A DNA stretch of 64,000 nucleotides, taken from contig SPAW01000033.1 in the NCBI GenBank assembly GCA_005239465.1, positions 1 to 64,000 on the forward strand. Direction: 5' to 3'. The translations under genes were made by a program, and so were the position numbers. A model generated the notes under the pieces. That model made no database searches. It was given only the letters and a program-made list of their open reading frames with translations, and was not told the DNA's origin. Below are positions 18,408 to 27,988 of the stretch, piece by piece (the first letter of the stretch is position 1; each line of letters begins with the position of its first letter). The stretch is from Nitrospira sp. Lineage in GTDB: Bacteria; Nitrospirota; Nitrospiria; Nitrospirales; Nitrospiraceae.

Positions 18408-19531
18408 CGATTGTGATTGCCGCAGGAGGCACCGGAGGACATCTCTATCCGGCCGTGGCGCTGGCGCGAGAATTTCTACGTCGCGATCCTTCCACGAGGA
18501 TTCTCTTTGTCGGGACTGCGCGTGGGATTGAATCGAAAGTGCTCGCTCATGAGGGGTTCGAGTTGGTGCTCATTACGGCTAAGCCTGTGATGGGGAAGGG
18601 ACTGCTGGAAGTGATGCGGGGGATGCTCTCCATACCGGCGGGATTCTGGCAGTCGCTGCGAATTCTACGCCGACGTCATGCGGATTTGGTGATCGGCGTG
18701 GGAGGTTATACGAGTCCGACCATGCTGGCCGCCGCTGCGCTGAAGGGGGTCACGCGGGTGATTCTGGAACCGAATGCCTATCCCGGCATGGCCAACAAAG
18801 CGGTGGCTCCATTTGCTCAACGGATTTTTCTGGCGTTTGAATCGGCAGCGACCTCCTTTGATCGGCAGAAGGTTCGTGTGGTCGGCACACCGATTCGACA
18901 GGCGTTTCTGGCGCAATCTGGGCAGAGCGACGCGTCGTCGCCGGCAGGAACGGGTCCACGTCTGCTGATTTTTGGCGGGAGCCAGGGGGCCAAAGCGATC
19001 AATAGCGCAATTCTGGATGGATTGCCCTCGCTGATCGAGCGTTTTCCTGGGCTAGCCATCACGCATCAGACGGGTGAATCGGATCACGAGCGAGTGAGTG
19101 AGGTGTATCGAACGCTGGGTGTAAACGCAGAGGTGACGCCCTTTCTCTACGACATGCCGAAGGTCTTGCGGGCAGCCGATCTGGTCGTGGCTCGTGCAGG
19201 AGCGATGACGATTGCGGAGCTGACGGCCTGTGGGAAGCCGGCCATCCTAATCCCATTGCCGACGGCGATCTATGACCATCAAATGAAGAACGCGCGGGCG
19301 ATGGAAGCGGCGGGAGGCGCGACGGTGCTTCAGCAGGCAGACCTGACCGGGGCGAGATTGAGCGAGTTGATCGGTGCCATCTTGCAGAACCCGCAGCAGC
19401 TACAGACGATGCGAACCAAGAGTCGGGAGATGAGGCGAATCGACGCCGGCGAAGTGATCGTCCGCGAATGCTACGCGCTCATGGGGGTGACGCATGACAA
19501 CAACAGGATTGTTGGAGCGGCAGGAGTCTAG
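18404..19531 (+). CDS. murG: Lipid I GlcNAc transferase MurG
   Basis: 375 residues, GT28 family, a membrane-associated cytoplasmic enzyme that turns lipid I into lipid II. The N-terminal nucleotide-sugar fold has VIAAGGTGGHLYPAVALA; GVGGYTSPTMLAA and EPNAYPGMANK follow; the second domain has LLIFGGSQGAKAIN, HQTGESD, and VVARAGAMTIAELTACGKPAILIPLP. The start is set by the ATGA overlap with ftsW. The end overlaps a possible upstream murC start, but murC more likely begins at 19599. Confidence 0.95.
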   Translation: MTIVIAAGGTGGHLYPAVALAREFLRRDPSTRILFVGTARGIESKVLAHEGFELVLITAKPVMGKGLLEVMRGMLSIPAGFWQSLRILRRRHADLVIGVGGYTSPTMLAAAALKGVTRVILEPNAYPGMANKAVAPFAQRIFLAFESAATSFDRQKVRVVGTPIRQAFLAQSGQSDASSPAGTGPRLLIFGGSQGAKAINSAILDGLPSLIERFPGLAITHQTGESDHERVSEVYRTLGVNAEVTPFLYDMPKVLRAADLVVARAGAMTIAELTACGKPAILIPLPTAIYDHQMKNARAMEAAGGATVLQQADLTGARLSELIGAILQNPQQLQTMRTKSREMRRIDAGEVIVRECYALMGVTHDNNRIVGAAGV

Positions 19532-19598
19532 TGCTGTTAGAGAGCGGGGAAATGGACCACGTGCATCAACTGGATTACAAGGGTTAAGGCGCATAGCG

Positions 19599-20873
19599 AT
19601 GTTTCGTAAGACACAACACATTCACCTCGTCGGAATCGGCGGCGCCGGAATGAGCGGCATTGCCGAGGTCCTGCTCACCATGGGGTACAAAGTGACCGGA
19701 TCAGATCTGCAGGCTTCCGAAACAACGAGGCGGCTGGAAGAGCTCGGCGGGAAGATTTTCATCGGCCACCAAGAATCCAATGTGGGCGAGGCGCAGGTGG
19801 TGGTCATCTCCTCCGCTGTGGCGGCAGGCAATCCCGAAGTGGTGGTGGCGAAAGCCAAGCAGATCCCGGTGATTCCTCGGGCCGAAATGCTCGCGGAGCT
19901 GATGCGCCTGAAGTTCGGCGTCGCGATCGCCGGGGCCCATGGAAAAACCACGACGACATCGATGGTGGCGAACGTGTTGGCGCAGGGCGGACTCGATCCC
20001 ACGATGGTCATCGGCGGGAAAGTGAATGCATTAGGCAGTCATGCGCGACTCGGACGAGGCGATCTTCTCGTCGCTGAAGCGGACGAGAGCGATGGCTCGT
20101 TCCTACGTCTGTCGCCGACCATCGTAGCGGTCACCAATCTCGATCGTGAGCATCTTGATCACTATGGATCAATGGAACGGATCAACGAATGCTTTTTGGA
20201 GTTTATCAACAAGATTCCATTCTATGGAGTGGCGGTGGTGTGTGCCGATGACGAGCGTCTCAGCGCGCTCTTCCCCCGCATCGTCAAGCGGTATCAGACC
20301 TATGGGCTTCAAGAGCGAGAAGGGGTCGTGCCGGATTTCAAGGCGACTGATGTCAGCCTCAAACAATGGGGGGCCGAGTTTCGTGCGAATTTCCGAGGGA
20401 AGAATCTCGGCCCGTTCCGGCTTGCCGTGCCCGGCCTTCATAATGTCTCGAACGCGCTCGTGGTGGTCGTCGACGACTACGGCCACCATCCCACGGAGGT
20501 GAAAGCGACCTTATCCGCTGCCAAGCAGGGCTGGGACCGCCGGTTGGTCGTGCTCTTCCAACCGCATCGGTATAGCCGAACGCGGGATTGTGTCGAGGAT
20601 TTCGCCCATGCCTTCGATCAGGCCGACGTGTTGTTCATGACGGAAATATATGCGGCCGGCGAGCAGCCGATACAGGGCGTGTCCGGCGCGAACCTCGCTG
20701 AGGCAATCAAGGCAGCTGGTCATCCGGCGGTGACATTTATCGAACGGAAAGAGACGATGCCGGATCAGGTGCTGCCGCATCTGAAACCGGGCGATCTCGT
20801 ACTGACGTTGGGAGCAGGAGACATCTGGAAAGCGGGAACCGGAATTCTCGCACGGCTTGAGCCGACCTCATAG
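19599..20873 (+). CDS. murC: UDP-MurNAc:L-alanine ligase MurC, internally shortened
   Basis: 425 residues against a usual ~460. The N-terminal domain is normal (IHLVGIGGAGMSGIAEVLL), as are the ATP site (GAHGKTTTTSMVA), DESDGSFL and NLDREHLDHYGS. After LHNVSNAL (ending at Leu287) the sequence jumps straight to VVVVDDYGHHPTEVKATL. Other MurC proteins have some 40-50 residues there, including the FxGxxRRF stretch. The frame is intact and the C-terminus (FQPHRYSRTRD, LTLGAGDIWK) is normal. Either a real in-frame deletion or an assembly fault. The ATG at 19599 is chosen by family length; the frame opens at 19494 inside murG. Confidence 0.9.
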   Translation: MFRKTQHIHLVGIGGAGMSGIAEVLLTMGYKVTGSDLQASETTRRLEELGGKIFIGHQESNVGEAQVVVISSAVAAGNPEVVVAKAKQIPVIPRAEMLAELMRLKFGVAIAGAHGKTTTTSMVANVLAQGGLDPTMVIGGKVNALGSHARLGRGDLLVAEADESDGSFLRLSPTIVAVTNLDREHLDHYGSMERINECFLEFINKIPFYGVAVVCADDERLSALFPRIVKRYQTYGLQEREGVVPDFKATDVSLKQWGAEFRANFRGKNLGPFRLAVPGLHNVSNALVVVVDDYGHHPTEVKATLSAAKQGWDRRLVVLFQPHRYSRTRDCVEDFAHAFDQADVLFMTEIYAAGEQPIQGVSGANLAEAIKAAGHPAVTFIERKETMPDQVLPHLKPGDLVLTLGAGDIWKAGTGILARLEPTS

Positions 20874-21050
20874 CAGGATGTTGAAAATGTCCACCGGCAT
20901 CGTTCTCGCGTCGCTCAGAGGCTCCAGGGGACTGGCTCCGGCATTGCCGGTGCCTGTCCCTCTTATTATACAGGGACAGTCGCCGGTCAGAAGGGTGACA
21001 GTCCCTTTCGCTCGCTGCGGCCTTGCCGGATGGCCATTTTGAACATCCTG
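20874..21050 (+). repeat. Palindromic 3' element, copy B
   Basis: Starts on the base after the murC stop with CAGGATGTTGAAAATG and ends CATTTTGAACATCCTG; 16-base arms with one mismatch. The inner pair is CCGGC / GCCGG, where other copies have CCAAC / GTTGG. It shares CGTTCTCGC and CGCTCGCTGCGGCC with copy C. The centre holds an extra GC-rich palindromic stretch around a TTATTATA core. Confidence 0.8.
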
Positions 21051-21130
21051 CAAAGCAGTTGAGCAGTTCGGTCGATCTGATTCTGGGTTCCAGTTTGGCT
21101 GAACAGGATCATTCAACAGACTGATAGCTC

Positions 21131-22075
21131 ATGACTCGTCGGAGTAGGAAGCATGCCACGAGGGGACGCCGGACGAGTACTCAGCGCAGATTGCGGGCGG
21201 CGGTGGCCGGCCTCAGGGGGGCGGTCCACTTTCATGCGCCGCTCAAGGAGTACACGTCCTTTCACATCGGCGGCCCAGCCGACGTACTCGTGGAACCGGC
21301 TGATGTGGAGGACGTCGTCCGTCTGGTTACGCAGGCGCACGCGCAGAAGCTTCCGATCTTTGTGGTGGGCGGCACCAATCTCCTCATCCGCGACAAAGGC
21401 ATCCGAGGGGTGGTGGTCAGTCTGGCAAAGTTACGAGCCATCAAAGAAGAACCCGGATCGGTTTTGTATGCCGAAGGGGGCGTGGGCATGCCGACGCTCA
21501 TCGGTTATGCCATCCGCCGATCGTTGGCGGGGTTGGAATGGGCGGCTGGTATCCCCGGGACAGTGGCGGGGTGTGTGGTGATGAACGCCGGCACCAGGCT
21601 GGGAGAAATGAAGGATTCGGTGAAGGCGGTCCGCATTGTGACACCGACGGGCGCTCTGCTCGACTGCCCAGCGCGGGAGATCGAGTTCACCTATCGGCGG
21701 GCGACGCTTCCGCCTGGAATCGTGGTGGGAGTCTGGCTCCAACTCAAACCAGGTGTGCGATCGGAGATTGAGAAGGTCTTGAAAAACTATTTGTACTACC
21801 GCCGCGATACGCAGCCGCTGACGTTACCCAGTGCCGGTTGTGTGTTTAAGAATCCGCCGAACGATTCAGCGGGGCGAGTTGTGGAAGCAGCGGGGCTCAA
21901 AGGCGCGCATGTAGGCGATGCGCAGGTCTCGGATAAGCATGCCAACTTTATTGTGAACCAGGGGAATGCCACTGCCAAGGATGTGCTGGCGCTCATCAAG
22001 AAGGTCCGTGCCCAAGTCGCTCGGAAGACTGGCGTGAAGTTGGAATTGGAACTGAAACTGGTGGGCCAAGCCTAA
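21131..22075 (+). CDS. murB: UDP-N-acetylenolpyruvoylglucosamine reductase MurB
   Basis: 314 residues, FAD enzyme that makes UDP-MurNAc. Evidence: YTSFHIGGPADVLVEP, the FAD site VVGGTNLLIRDKGIRG, GLEWAAGIPGTVAGCVVMNAG, the Ser of the proton relay in PSAGCVFKNPP, and a Glu near the end (KLELELKLVG). The N-terminal ~28 residues are very basic and not family-like, so the true start could be a later GTG. Unlike the other dcw genes it is separated from its upstream neighbour by 257 bases, taken up mostly by element copy B. Confidence 0.93.
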   Translation: MTRRSRKHATRGRRTSTQRRLRAAVAGLRGAVHFHAPLKEYTSFHIGGPADVLVEPADVEDVVRLVTQAHAQKLPIFVVGGTNLLIRDKGIRGVVVSLAKLRAIKEEPGSVLYAEGGVGMPTLIGYAIRRSLAGLEWAAGIPGTVAGCVVMNAGTRLGEMKDSVKAVRIVTPTGALLDCPAREIEFTYRRATLPPGIVVGVWLQLKPGVRSEIEKVLKNYLYYRRDTQPLTLPSAGCVFKNPPNDSAGRVVEAAGLKGAHVGDAQVSDKHANFIVNQGNATAKDVLALIKKVRAQVARKTGVKLELELKLVGQA

Positions 22076-22087
22076 GGTTAGGAAAAG

Positions 22088-23080
22088 ATGGCACAGACAG
22101 GTCGGTTAACCAACGCGCGGATTGGGGTGTTGATGGGAGGGCAGTCCACTGAGCGGGACGTCTCGCTCCGCACCGGGCAGGCGGTGCATCAGTCGCTGAT
22201 CCGTCAAGGCTACGACGCGGTGTCCATCGATGTGACCGACCATCTGCATCAAGATTTGAAGGACCAGAAGGTCGCCATCGCATTTCTCTCTCTGCATGGA
22301 CCGGGCGGTGAAGACGGGACGATCCAAGGTTTTCTCGACACGATCGGGATGCCCTACACCGGGTCCGGCGTGCAGGCGAGTGCGGTGGGGATGCACAAGG
22401 TCATCACGAAAACGTTGCTGGCCGCGCACGATATTCCGGTTCCTGCCGGGACGGTCGTCCAGAGAGGAGAGCAGCCGTCGCTGGCCAAGGCTCTTAAGGC
22501 GGCAAGACTGAAATTGCCGGTGGTCGTCAAGCCGGCTTCACAAGGCTCCACGATCGGGGTCACGATTATTCGCCAGGCCAACAAGTGGAAAGACGCGCTT
22601 GCCCTTGCCCATCGCTACGATCCCGATGCCATGATCGAAGCTTATATCCCAGGGCATGAAGTCACAGTCTCCATTCTCGGAGGATTAGCCGGTGCTTTGA
22701 AAATTCTCCCTGCCGTAGAGATCGTCGCGCCGGACGGCTTTTACGATTTCTCCGCAAAGTATCAGAGGGGCAAGACGCGGTATCTCTGCCCGGCGCCCTT
22801 GTCTGCCAAGATTCTCCGGCAGATCGGAGTGCTGGGGCGGCGGGCGTACCAAGTGTTGGGGTGCGAAGGCGCTGCTCGTGTTGATTTTCGGATTACGCCG
22901 AAGGGTCGCCCGTACGTGCTGGAAATCAATACCGTCCCCGGCATGACGGAAACGAGTCTGCTGCCGATGGCGGCGGCGCAGGCCGGGATTGATTACGACA
23001 GCTTGGTTGAATGGATATTGCAGTCGGCGCTCGACCGTGCCAGTCGATATGCACAGGCTGCGAAGAGGGAGTCAGCGTGA
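22088..23080 (+). CDS. ddl: D-alanine--D-alanine ligase
   Basis: 330 residues, ATP-grasp enzyme that makes D-Ala-D-Ala for MurF. Evidence: RIGVLMGGQSTERDVSLRTGQAV, LHGPGGEDGTIQGFLD, GMPYTGSGVQASAVGMHK, VKPASQGSTIGV, VDFRITPKGRPYVLEINTVPGMTETSL. It lies 12 bases after murB; its stop TGA shares its last base with the ftsQ ATG. Confidence 0.95.
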   Translation: MAQTGRLTNARIGVLMGGQSTERDVSLRTGQAVHQSLIRQGYDAVSIDVTDHLHQDLKDQKVAIAFLSLHGPGGEDGTIQGFLDTIGMPYTGSGVQASAVGMHKVITKTLLAAHDIPVPAGTVVQRGEQPSLAKALKAARLKLPVVVKPASQGSTIGVTIIRQANKWKDALALAHRYDPDAMIEAYIPGHEVTVSILGGLAGALKILPAVEIVAPDGFYDFSAKYQRGKTRYLCPAPLSAKILRQIGVLGRRAYQVLGCEGAARVDFRITPKGRPYVLEINTVPGMTETSLLPMAAAQAGIDYDSLVEWILQSALDRASRYAQAAKRESA

Positions 23081-23949
23081 TGCGATCGTTTCTGAAGAGC
23101 AAGCGAACACGCCCTGTGGGACCACGAAAGAATCAGTGGAGAGGTCCGCGTGCGGAACGCACGATGAACCAGCATGCCGAGTCCAGACGAGCCAAGACCG
23201 TTGCCAGATGGATCCACCTCCTGTGGTGGGGCGGACTCATGGCGGGCGCGGTGCTGGTTGGGTGGGTCATCGCGATGGGCGTGAAATATTCAGAGCCTGC
23301 GCTTACACGGTTGCTCGAAATTAAGACCGTGACCGTCGAAGGCGTGCGCCACATCAAGGGGCAGGAGCTGATCGAGCTCGTGGGGCTGAAGCCTGGCACG
23401 CCCCTGCATCACATTGTGACGGATGCGATCAAGGAGCAAGTGGAGTCCCATCCGTGGGTGAAAGAAGCAGTGGTGATCCGCGTGCCGCTTCATGAATTGC
23501 GGATCTCCGTAATCGAACGAAAACCTGCCGCGATCATTCGGACGGGTTCCGAGAATTTTCTCAGCGATGAAGGGGGGTATTTGCTCGCCCGGCTCGGCCA
23601 AGCCGACGATGACACATTACCCATGGTAACGGGCGTCGATCCGAAAGGGCTGCTGCAAGGTGACGGAGGAGTACGGCAGGCGATCATAGCCGGCATCGAG
23701 CTCGCGAAACTCGTGGGAGATACCTACGAGGGTCGGATGCAAGTGAATGCAGCGAACCCCTCAAACCTCGTGGCCTCCGTCCGTGGTGTGCAATTTCAAT
23801 TTGGCGAGGAGGCTGTTGGCGATCAGTGGGAACGGTTCCAGCGAGTCAAGCCGACATTAAAGACGCTGAACTTCGATGGACGTGGCCGAGGAGCAAACGT
23901 AGTGGATCTCAGGTACGAGAACCGTGTCATCGTTCGGGAAAGGGGGTGA
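23080..23949 (+). CDS. ftsQ: Cell division protein FtsQ
   Basis: 289 residues. A basic cytoplasmic tail (~45 residues), one membrane segment (LLWWGGLMAGAVLVGWVIA), then the POTRA domain (LEIKTVTVEGVRHIKGQELIELVGL) and the FtsQ/DivIB beta domain (RKPAAIIR, LSDEGGYLL, NVVDLRYENRVIVRERG). It links FtsL/FtsB to the ring. The ATG at 23080 overlaps the ddl stop and has GAGGGAG upstream. Confidence 0.92.
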   Translation: MRSFLKSKRTRPVGPRKNQWRGPRAERTMNQHAESRRAKTVARWIHLLWWGGLMAGAVLVGWVIAMGVKYSEPALTRLLEIKTVTVEGVRHIKGQELIELVGLKPGTPLHHIVTDAIKEQVESHPWVKEAVVIRVPLHELRISVIERKPAAIIRTGSENFLSDEGGYLLARLGQADDDTLPMVTGVDPKGLLQGDGGVRQAIIAGIELAKLVGDTYEGRMQVNAANPSNLVASVRGVQFQFGEEAVGDQWERFQRVKPTLKTLNFDGRGRGANVVDLRYENRVIVRERG

Positions 23950-23954
23950 TCGCG

Positions 23955-25187
23955 GTGCCAAAACGAGATCAGATCCTTGTCGGGCTGGATATCGGGACCA
24001 CCAAGATTTGCGCGATTGTCGCGGAGATCACCGACGCTGGGGCGCTGAACGTGATCGGCGTCGGGTCGAGTCCTTCTCGAGGATTACGCAAAGGGGTGGT
24101 CGTCGATATCGAGAGCACGGTCGAATCGATCAAGAAAGCCGTCGAAGAAGCAGAGCTGATGGCGGCGGTGCAGATCAATTCGGTCTACACCGGTATCGCA
24201 GGCAGCCATATTTCCGCCGAGAATTGTAAAGGGGTTGTGGCGTTGAAGCGCGCCGAGGTCACTCGCGACGATATCCATCAGGCGATTGAGCGCGCGCGCA
24301 CACTAGCGGTCATCCCCCACGAGCGCCGGATTCTTCACGTGCTTCCGCGGGAATTCATGGTGGATGGGCAAGAAGGCGTGCGTGAACCGTTAGGTCTGTC
24401 GGGCAATCGCCTCGAAGTGAACGTCCATGTCATCACCGGGGCCGTCACGTCCGCGCAAAACATCATTAAGAGTGTGAATCGAGCAGGCCTCGACGTCGCA
24501 GACATCATCCTTCAACCGCTCGCATCGAGTGAAGCGGTGTTGAGTCAGGAAGAGCGCGACTTGGGCGTCGTCATGGTGGATTTGGGAGGAGGCACCACTG
24601 ATCTCGCCATTTTCCTCGACGGGAGTATTCGTCACTCCGCGGTACTGCCCATCGGGGGGCAGAATCTGACAAAGGATTTGGCGATCGGCCTCCTCACGTC
24701 GCAAACCGAGGCGGAGAAGATCAAGACCCAGCATGGTATAGCGCGAACCGAACTGGTCACCGGCCATCAGATCGTCGAAGTACCGTCCGTCGGAGATCGT
24801 CCGGCTCGAACGTTTTCACGCCGGGACGTTGCCGAGATCCTCGAGCCGCGTGTTGAAGAAATGTTTGAACTCGTGCGCAGGGAAATTGCGCGTGCCGGCT
24901 ATGAAGGGATGTTGGGCGCCGGGGTGGTGATCACGGGTGGAACGTCGTTGCTGGAAGGAATGCCGGATGCGGCCGAGAAAGTACTGAACCTGCCGGCACG
25001 CCGAGGTATGCCTTTCGGTGTAGGCGGGCTAAGAGATATTGTCGGTCACCCTAGTCATGCGACCGGGGTGGGGTTGTTGCTGCATGCCCGACTGCATGCC
25101 GATGAATTGGAAACGGCCGGGCTTCGCAATGGGGGAACCTGGGCCAAAATGTTCGGATGGACGAAGCGAGTGTTGGAGGTCTTTTAA
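23955..25187 (+). CDS. ftsA: Cell division protein FtsA
   Basis: 410 residues, actin-like ATPase that tethers FtsZ to the membrane. Evidence: LVGLDIGTTKICAIVAEI, the SHI domain, VDLGGGTTDLAIFLDGSI, PIGGQNLTKDLAIGL, GVVITGGTSLLEGM. The last residues (WAKMFGWTKRVLEVF) form the amphipathic membrane-binding helix. The GTG at 23955 is preferred as it stands eight bases behind AGGGGG; a GTG at 23946 overlapping the ftsQ stop is the alternative. Confidence 0.94.
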   Translation: MPKRDQILVGLDIGTTKICAIVAEITDAGALNVIGVGSSPSRGLRKGVVVDIESTVESIKKAVEEAELMAAVQINSVYTGIAGSHISAENCKGVVALKRAEVTRDDIHQAIERARTLAVIPHERRILHVLPREFMVDGQEGVREPLGLSGNRLEVNVHVITGAVTSAQNIIKSVNRAGLDVADIILQPLASSEAVLSQEERDLGVVMVDLGGGTTDLAIFLDGSIRHSAVLPIGGQNLTKDLAIGLLTSQTEAEKIKTQHGIARTELVTGHQIVEVPSVGDRPARTFSRRDVAEILEPRVEEMFELVRREIARAGYEGMLGAGVVITGGTSLLEGMPDAAEKVLNLPARRGMPFGVGGLRDIVGHPSHATGVGLLLHARLHADELETAGLRNGGTWAKMFGWTKRVLEVF

Positions 25188-25247
25188 CCAAAAGCCCTCG
25201 CGCGCGACAGGCTGCTGTCATGCGAGGAGATATGAGGAGGTATCCCA

Positions 25248-26444
25248 ATGTTCTCATTCCAGGAAGATGTGCTGTTACCGGTCCGCATCAAGGTGATCGG
25301 AATCGGTGGTGCCGGATGCAACGCGGTCAATACCATGATCGCGTCCGGCCTGGCTCGGGTCGATTTTATCGCGAGCAACACGGATCTCCAGGCGCTCGAT
25401 CGGTCGCTGGCTCCCTATAAGATTCAACTGGGTCCGGAGCGGACCCGTGGGCTGGGTGCGGGAGCGAAGCCGGAAATCGGAAAGGATGCGGCTCTGGAAA
25501 GTAAAGACCACATCCGTGAATGTCTCGAAGGCGCGGATATGGTGTTTGTGACCGCGGGAATGGGCGGCGGGACCGGCACCGGAGCTACTCCGATCGTTGC
25601 CAGCATCGCCCGTGAAATGGGGATTCTCACGGTGGGCGTGGTCACGAAGCCGTTCCAATATGAAGGTCTACGGCGGCATAAACATGCAGAAGAAGGTATT
25701 CGCGATCTACGTCGGCATGTCGATACCCTGCTCGTGATTCCAAACCAGCGGCTGTTGGGGATTGTCGACAAGTCTACGCCGCTCCTTGAAGCATTCAAGG
25801 TTGCGGATGATGTGTTGCGGCAAGCCATTCAAGGGATCGCCGATGTCATCACGACCACGGGGCATGTGAACGTCGATTTTGCCGATGTTCGGACCGTGAT
25901 GTCGCACACCGGTCGGGCCGTGATGGGGATGGGTATTTCACGCGGGCCGAATCGGGCGATCGAAGCGGCCCAAAAGGCCATCTGTAGTCCACTGCTCGAA
26001 GAAGGCAGCGTGGAGGGCGCTCGCGGGGTGCTGCTGAACATTACCGGCGGACCCAGCATGTCGCTCCATGAAATCGAGGAAGCCGCTTCCATCATTCAGC
26101 AGACGGCTGATGCAGAAGCCAACATCATCGTGGGGCAAGTGATCAATCCTGATATGGGTGAGGACCTGGTCGTCACCGTGATTGCCACCGGGTTTGAGCA
26201 AGAAGTCGATGCCGCGACAGTGCCGATCGGGACGGAGCGCGCGACAGCCCGTGCCTCCAAGCCGGCGCAACCGGTGCTGGCCGGAGTGGGCGCTGCCGTT
26301 GCGGCCGATCGACCGATGAAGGATCTTGACCGGCCGACGTTTTTGCGGCGGATGAGTGATGCGCGGGAATCAATGGACCGGGCCGGCCTGGTGGCAGAAG
26401 ACGAATGGGATGTGCCGACATTTCTCCGCAAGCACGCGGACTGA
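25248..26444 (+). CDS. ftsZ: Cell division GTPase FtsZ with doubled C-terminal peptide
   Basis: 398 residues. The tubulin signature GGGTGTG is at 106-112 and the T7 loop NVDFAD at 208-213 supplies the catalytic Asp. The linker (about 318-358) is rich in Ala and Pro. The usual C-terminal peptide that binds FtsA is [12 protein letters not shown] at 387-398. A very similar [12 protein letters not shown] stands at 360-371, so the motif is present twice, 27 residues apart. An AGGAGG site precedes the ATG. The 60-base gap after ftsA shows no clear promoter. Confidence 0.96.
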   Translation: MFSFQEDVLLPVRIKVIGIGGAGCNAVNTMIASGLARVDFIASNTDLQALDRSLAPYKIQLGPERTRGLGAGAKPEIGKDAALESKDHIRECLEGADMVFVTAGMGGGTGTGATPIVASIAREMGILTVGVVTKPFQYEGLRRHKHAEEGIRDLRRHVDTLLVIPNQRLLGIVDKSTPLLEAFKVADDVLRQAIQGIADVITTTGHVNVDFADVRTVMSHTGRAVMGMGISRGPNRAIEAAQKAICSPLLEEGSVEGARGVLLNITGGPSMSLHEIEEAASIIQQTADAEANIIVGQVINPDMGEDLVVTVIATGFEQEVDAATVPIGTERATARASKPAQPVLAGVGAAVAADRPMKDLDRPTFLRRMSDARESMDRAGLVAEDEWDVPTFLRKHAD

Positions 26445-26489
26445 TCGGGTTGTGACGATCGAGATATATTCACGGGGGGTCATGTCGTT

Positions 26490-27230
26490 GTGAGTGTCCC
26501 GGTCATTACCGTACCGGCTTTCGCGTCTGCGCAGAGCGGGGTCTGCCACTTTTTTGGGACCCGTCAGCATGCGGCGGGGCTCGACGTTGAATTGGGTATT
26601 CCTGTTCCGGGCGCGCGAGGTGCCGCTCGATCTTCGTGGATCCTCTCGGTGAAGCAGGTTCACGGGACAGATGCACTTGTGGTGGATCGTGCGCTGACAC
26701 CGGCCGACCGATTCCAGGGTGGTTGGGATGCGTTGGTCACCGATCAGCCCGGGATTATGGTGGCGGTGCGGACGGCAGACTGTGTGCCCATTCTCGTGTA
26801 CGATCCCAAACGTCGGGTCGTAGCTGCCATTCACGTTGGTTGGCGCGGGGCTGCCGCGGGCATTATTCCAAAGACTATTGCGCTGATGGAGTCACGCTTC
26901 GGTTCGGCCCCGGAGCATCTGCGGCTCAGCGTCGGCCCGTCCGCTGGGGCCTGTTGCTATGAGGTCGATGAGCCGGTTCTGGACAGGCTTCGTCAGAAAT
27001 GTCCCAATTGGGGAAAGGTAGTGCGAGACCGACGAGGCAGTAAGGCGCATCTCGACCTGAAGTTGCTCGTCAGAGAACAAGCGCTGGCTGCCGGCGCGAG
27101 TCCGGAGTCCATCACGGCCGTCAATCTGTGTACCATCTGTCATGAGGATCTGTTCTTTTCCTATCGGCGAGAGGGAAAAGTGATCGGGACGATGGTCAGT
27201 GCCATTGGACTTGCCCCTTTGCGAGGGTGA
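26490..27230 (+). CDS. pgeF: Peptidoglycan editing factor PgeF (YfiH/laccase-domain)
   Basis: 246 residues. Family members hydrolyse wrongly made UDP-MurNAc-L-Ser in E. coli and are also described as purine nucleoside phosphorylases. The metal/catalytic triad is visible: His58 in KQVHGTDAL, Cys98 in RTADCVPILVYD and His115 in AAIHVGWRG. It lies just behind ftsZ, a common arrangement. It starts at GTG and overlaps the yggS start by four bases. Confidence 0.9.
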   Translation: MSVPVITVPAFASAQSGVCHFFGTRQHAAGLDVELGIPVPGARGAARSSWILSVKQVHGTDALVVDRALTPADRFQGGWDALVTDQPGIMVAVRTADCVPILVYDPKRRVVAAIHVGWRGAAAGIIPKTIALMESRFGSAPEHLRLSVGPSAGACCYEVDEPVLDRLRQKCPNWGKVVRDRRGSKAHLDLKLLVREQALAAGASPESITAVNLCTICHEDLFFSYRREGKVIGTMVSAIGLAPLRG

Positions 27231-27988
27231 AGCAGAGCCTCTGCCAATTGTCCGGCCCTTCCGTTAGAATAGGGGCGGTTCGCCAAGCGTGGCGGCCACG
27301 ATTCGTGAGGCCCGATTCGCAGGATGGAGCCGCCCGTCAGAGAGAGGCAGACAAAGTCGGGCGCCCTCCCGGCAGTATCCGACTCGTGGCTGCGACGAAG
27401 ACCGTGACGGTCGATCGCATTCAGGAGGGTATTGGTGCCGGGTTGTCGATCTTGGGGGAGAATCGGGTGCAGGAAGCGGTTCCCAAGATCGTGGCGCTCA
27501 CGCAGGCGCCGGTCCGGTGGCATTTCATCGGGCAACTGCAGCGGCGGAAAGTACGGTCGGTGATCGGCCTGTTTGACCTGATTCATTCTGTCGATCGCTT
27601 GGAACTCGCGCAAGAAATTGATCGCCGTGCCGGAGAAGCCGGCCGTTGCCAGGACATTCTGCTGGAAGTGAATATCGGAGGCGAGCCGACAAAAGCTGGT
27701 TTTCGTCCCGACGATCTCGTGCAACTGGTATCAACGATGGCGGTGCTCTCTCATATTCGCATCAAAGGATTGATGGCCATACCACCACCGACTGCCGACA
27801 CTGAGTCGGCCCGGCGGTATTTTGGGAAACTCCGCGACGTGGCAACGCGAATTGCTGTGCTGAATATTCCTGGTGTGATGATGGACGAATTGTCAATGGG
27901 CATGTCGAATGATTATGAAGTCGCCGTCGAAGAAGGGGCGACACTCGTCCGTGTCGGCACTGCAATCTTTGGAACACGTCATGCCTAG
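27227..27988 (+). CDS. yggS: YggS/PLPBP pyridoxal phosphate homeostasis protein
   Basis: 253 residues, PLP-binding TIM barrel without known enzymatic activity, involved in vitamin B6 balance. The PLP Lys is Lys58 in LVAATKTVTVDR. ILGENRVQEAVPKI, VRWHFIGQLQRRKV, LEVNIGGEPTKAGF, IKGLMAIPP and LSMGMSNDYEVAVEEGATLVRVGTAIFG are all standard. The first ~45 residues do not look like the family's usual first helix, so a start or frame problem there is possible. It overlaps proC. Confidence 0.88.
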   Translation: MKQSLCQLSGPSVRIGAVRQAWRPRFVRPDSQDGAARQREADKVGRPPGSIRLVAATKTVTVDRIQEGIGAGLSILGENRVQEAVPKIVALTQAPVRWHFIGQLQRRKVRSVIGLFDLIHSVDRLELAQEIDRRAGEAGRCQDILLEVNIGGEPTKAGFRPDDLVQLVSTMAVLSHIRIKGLMAIPPPTADTESARRYFGKLRDVATRIAVLNIPGVMMDELSMGMSNDYEVAVEEGATLVRVGTAIFGTRHA

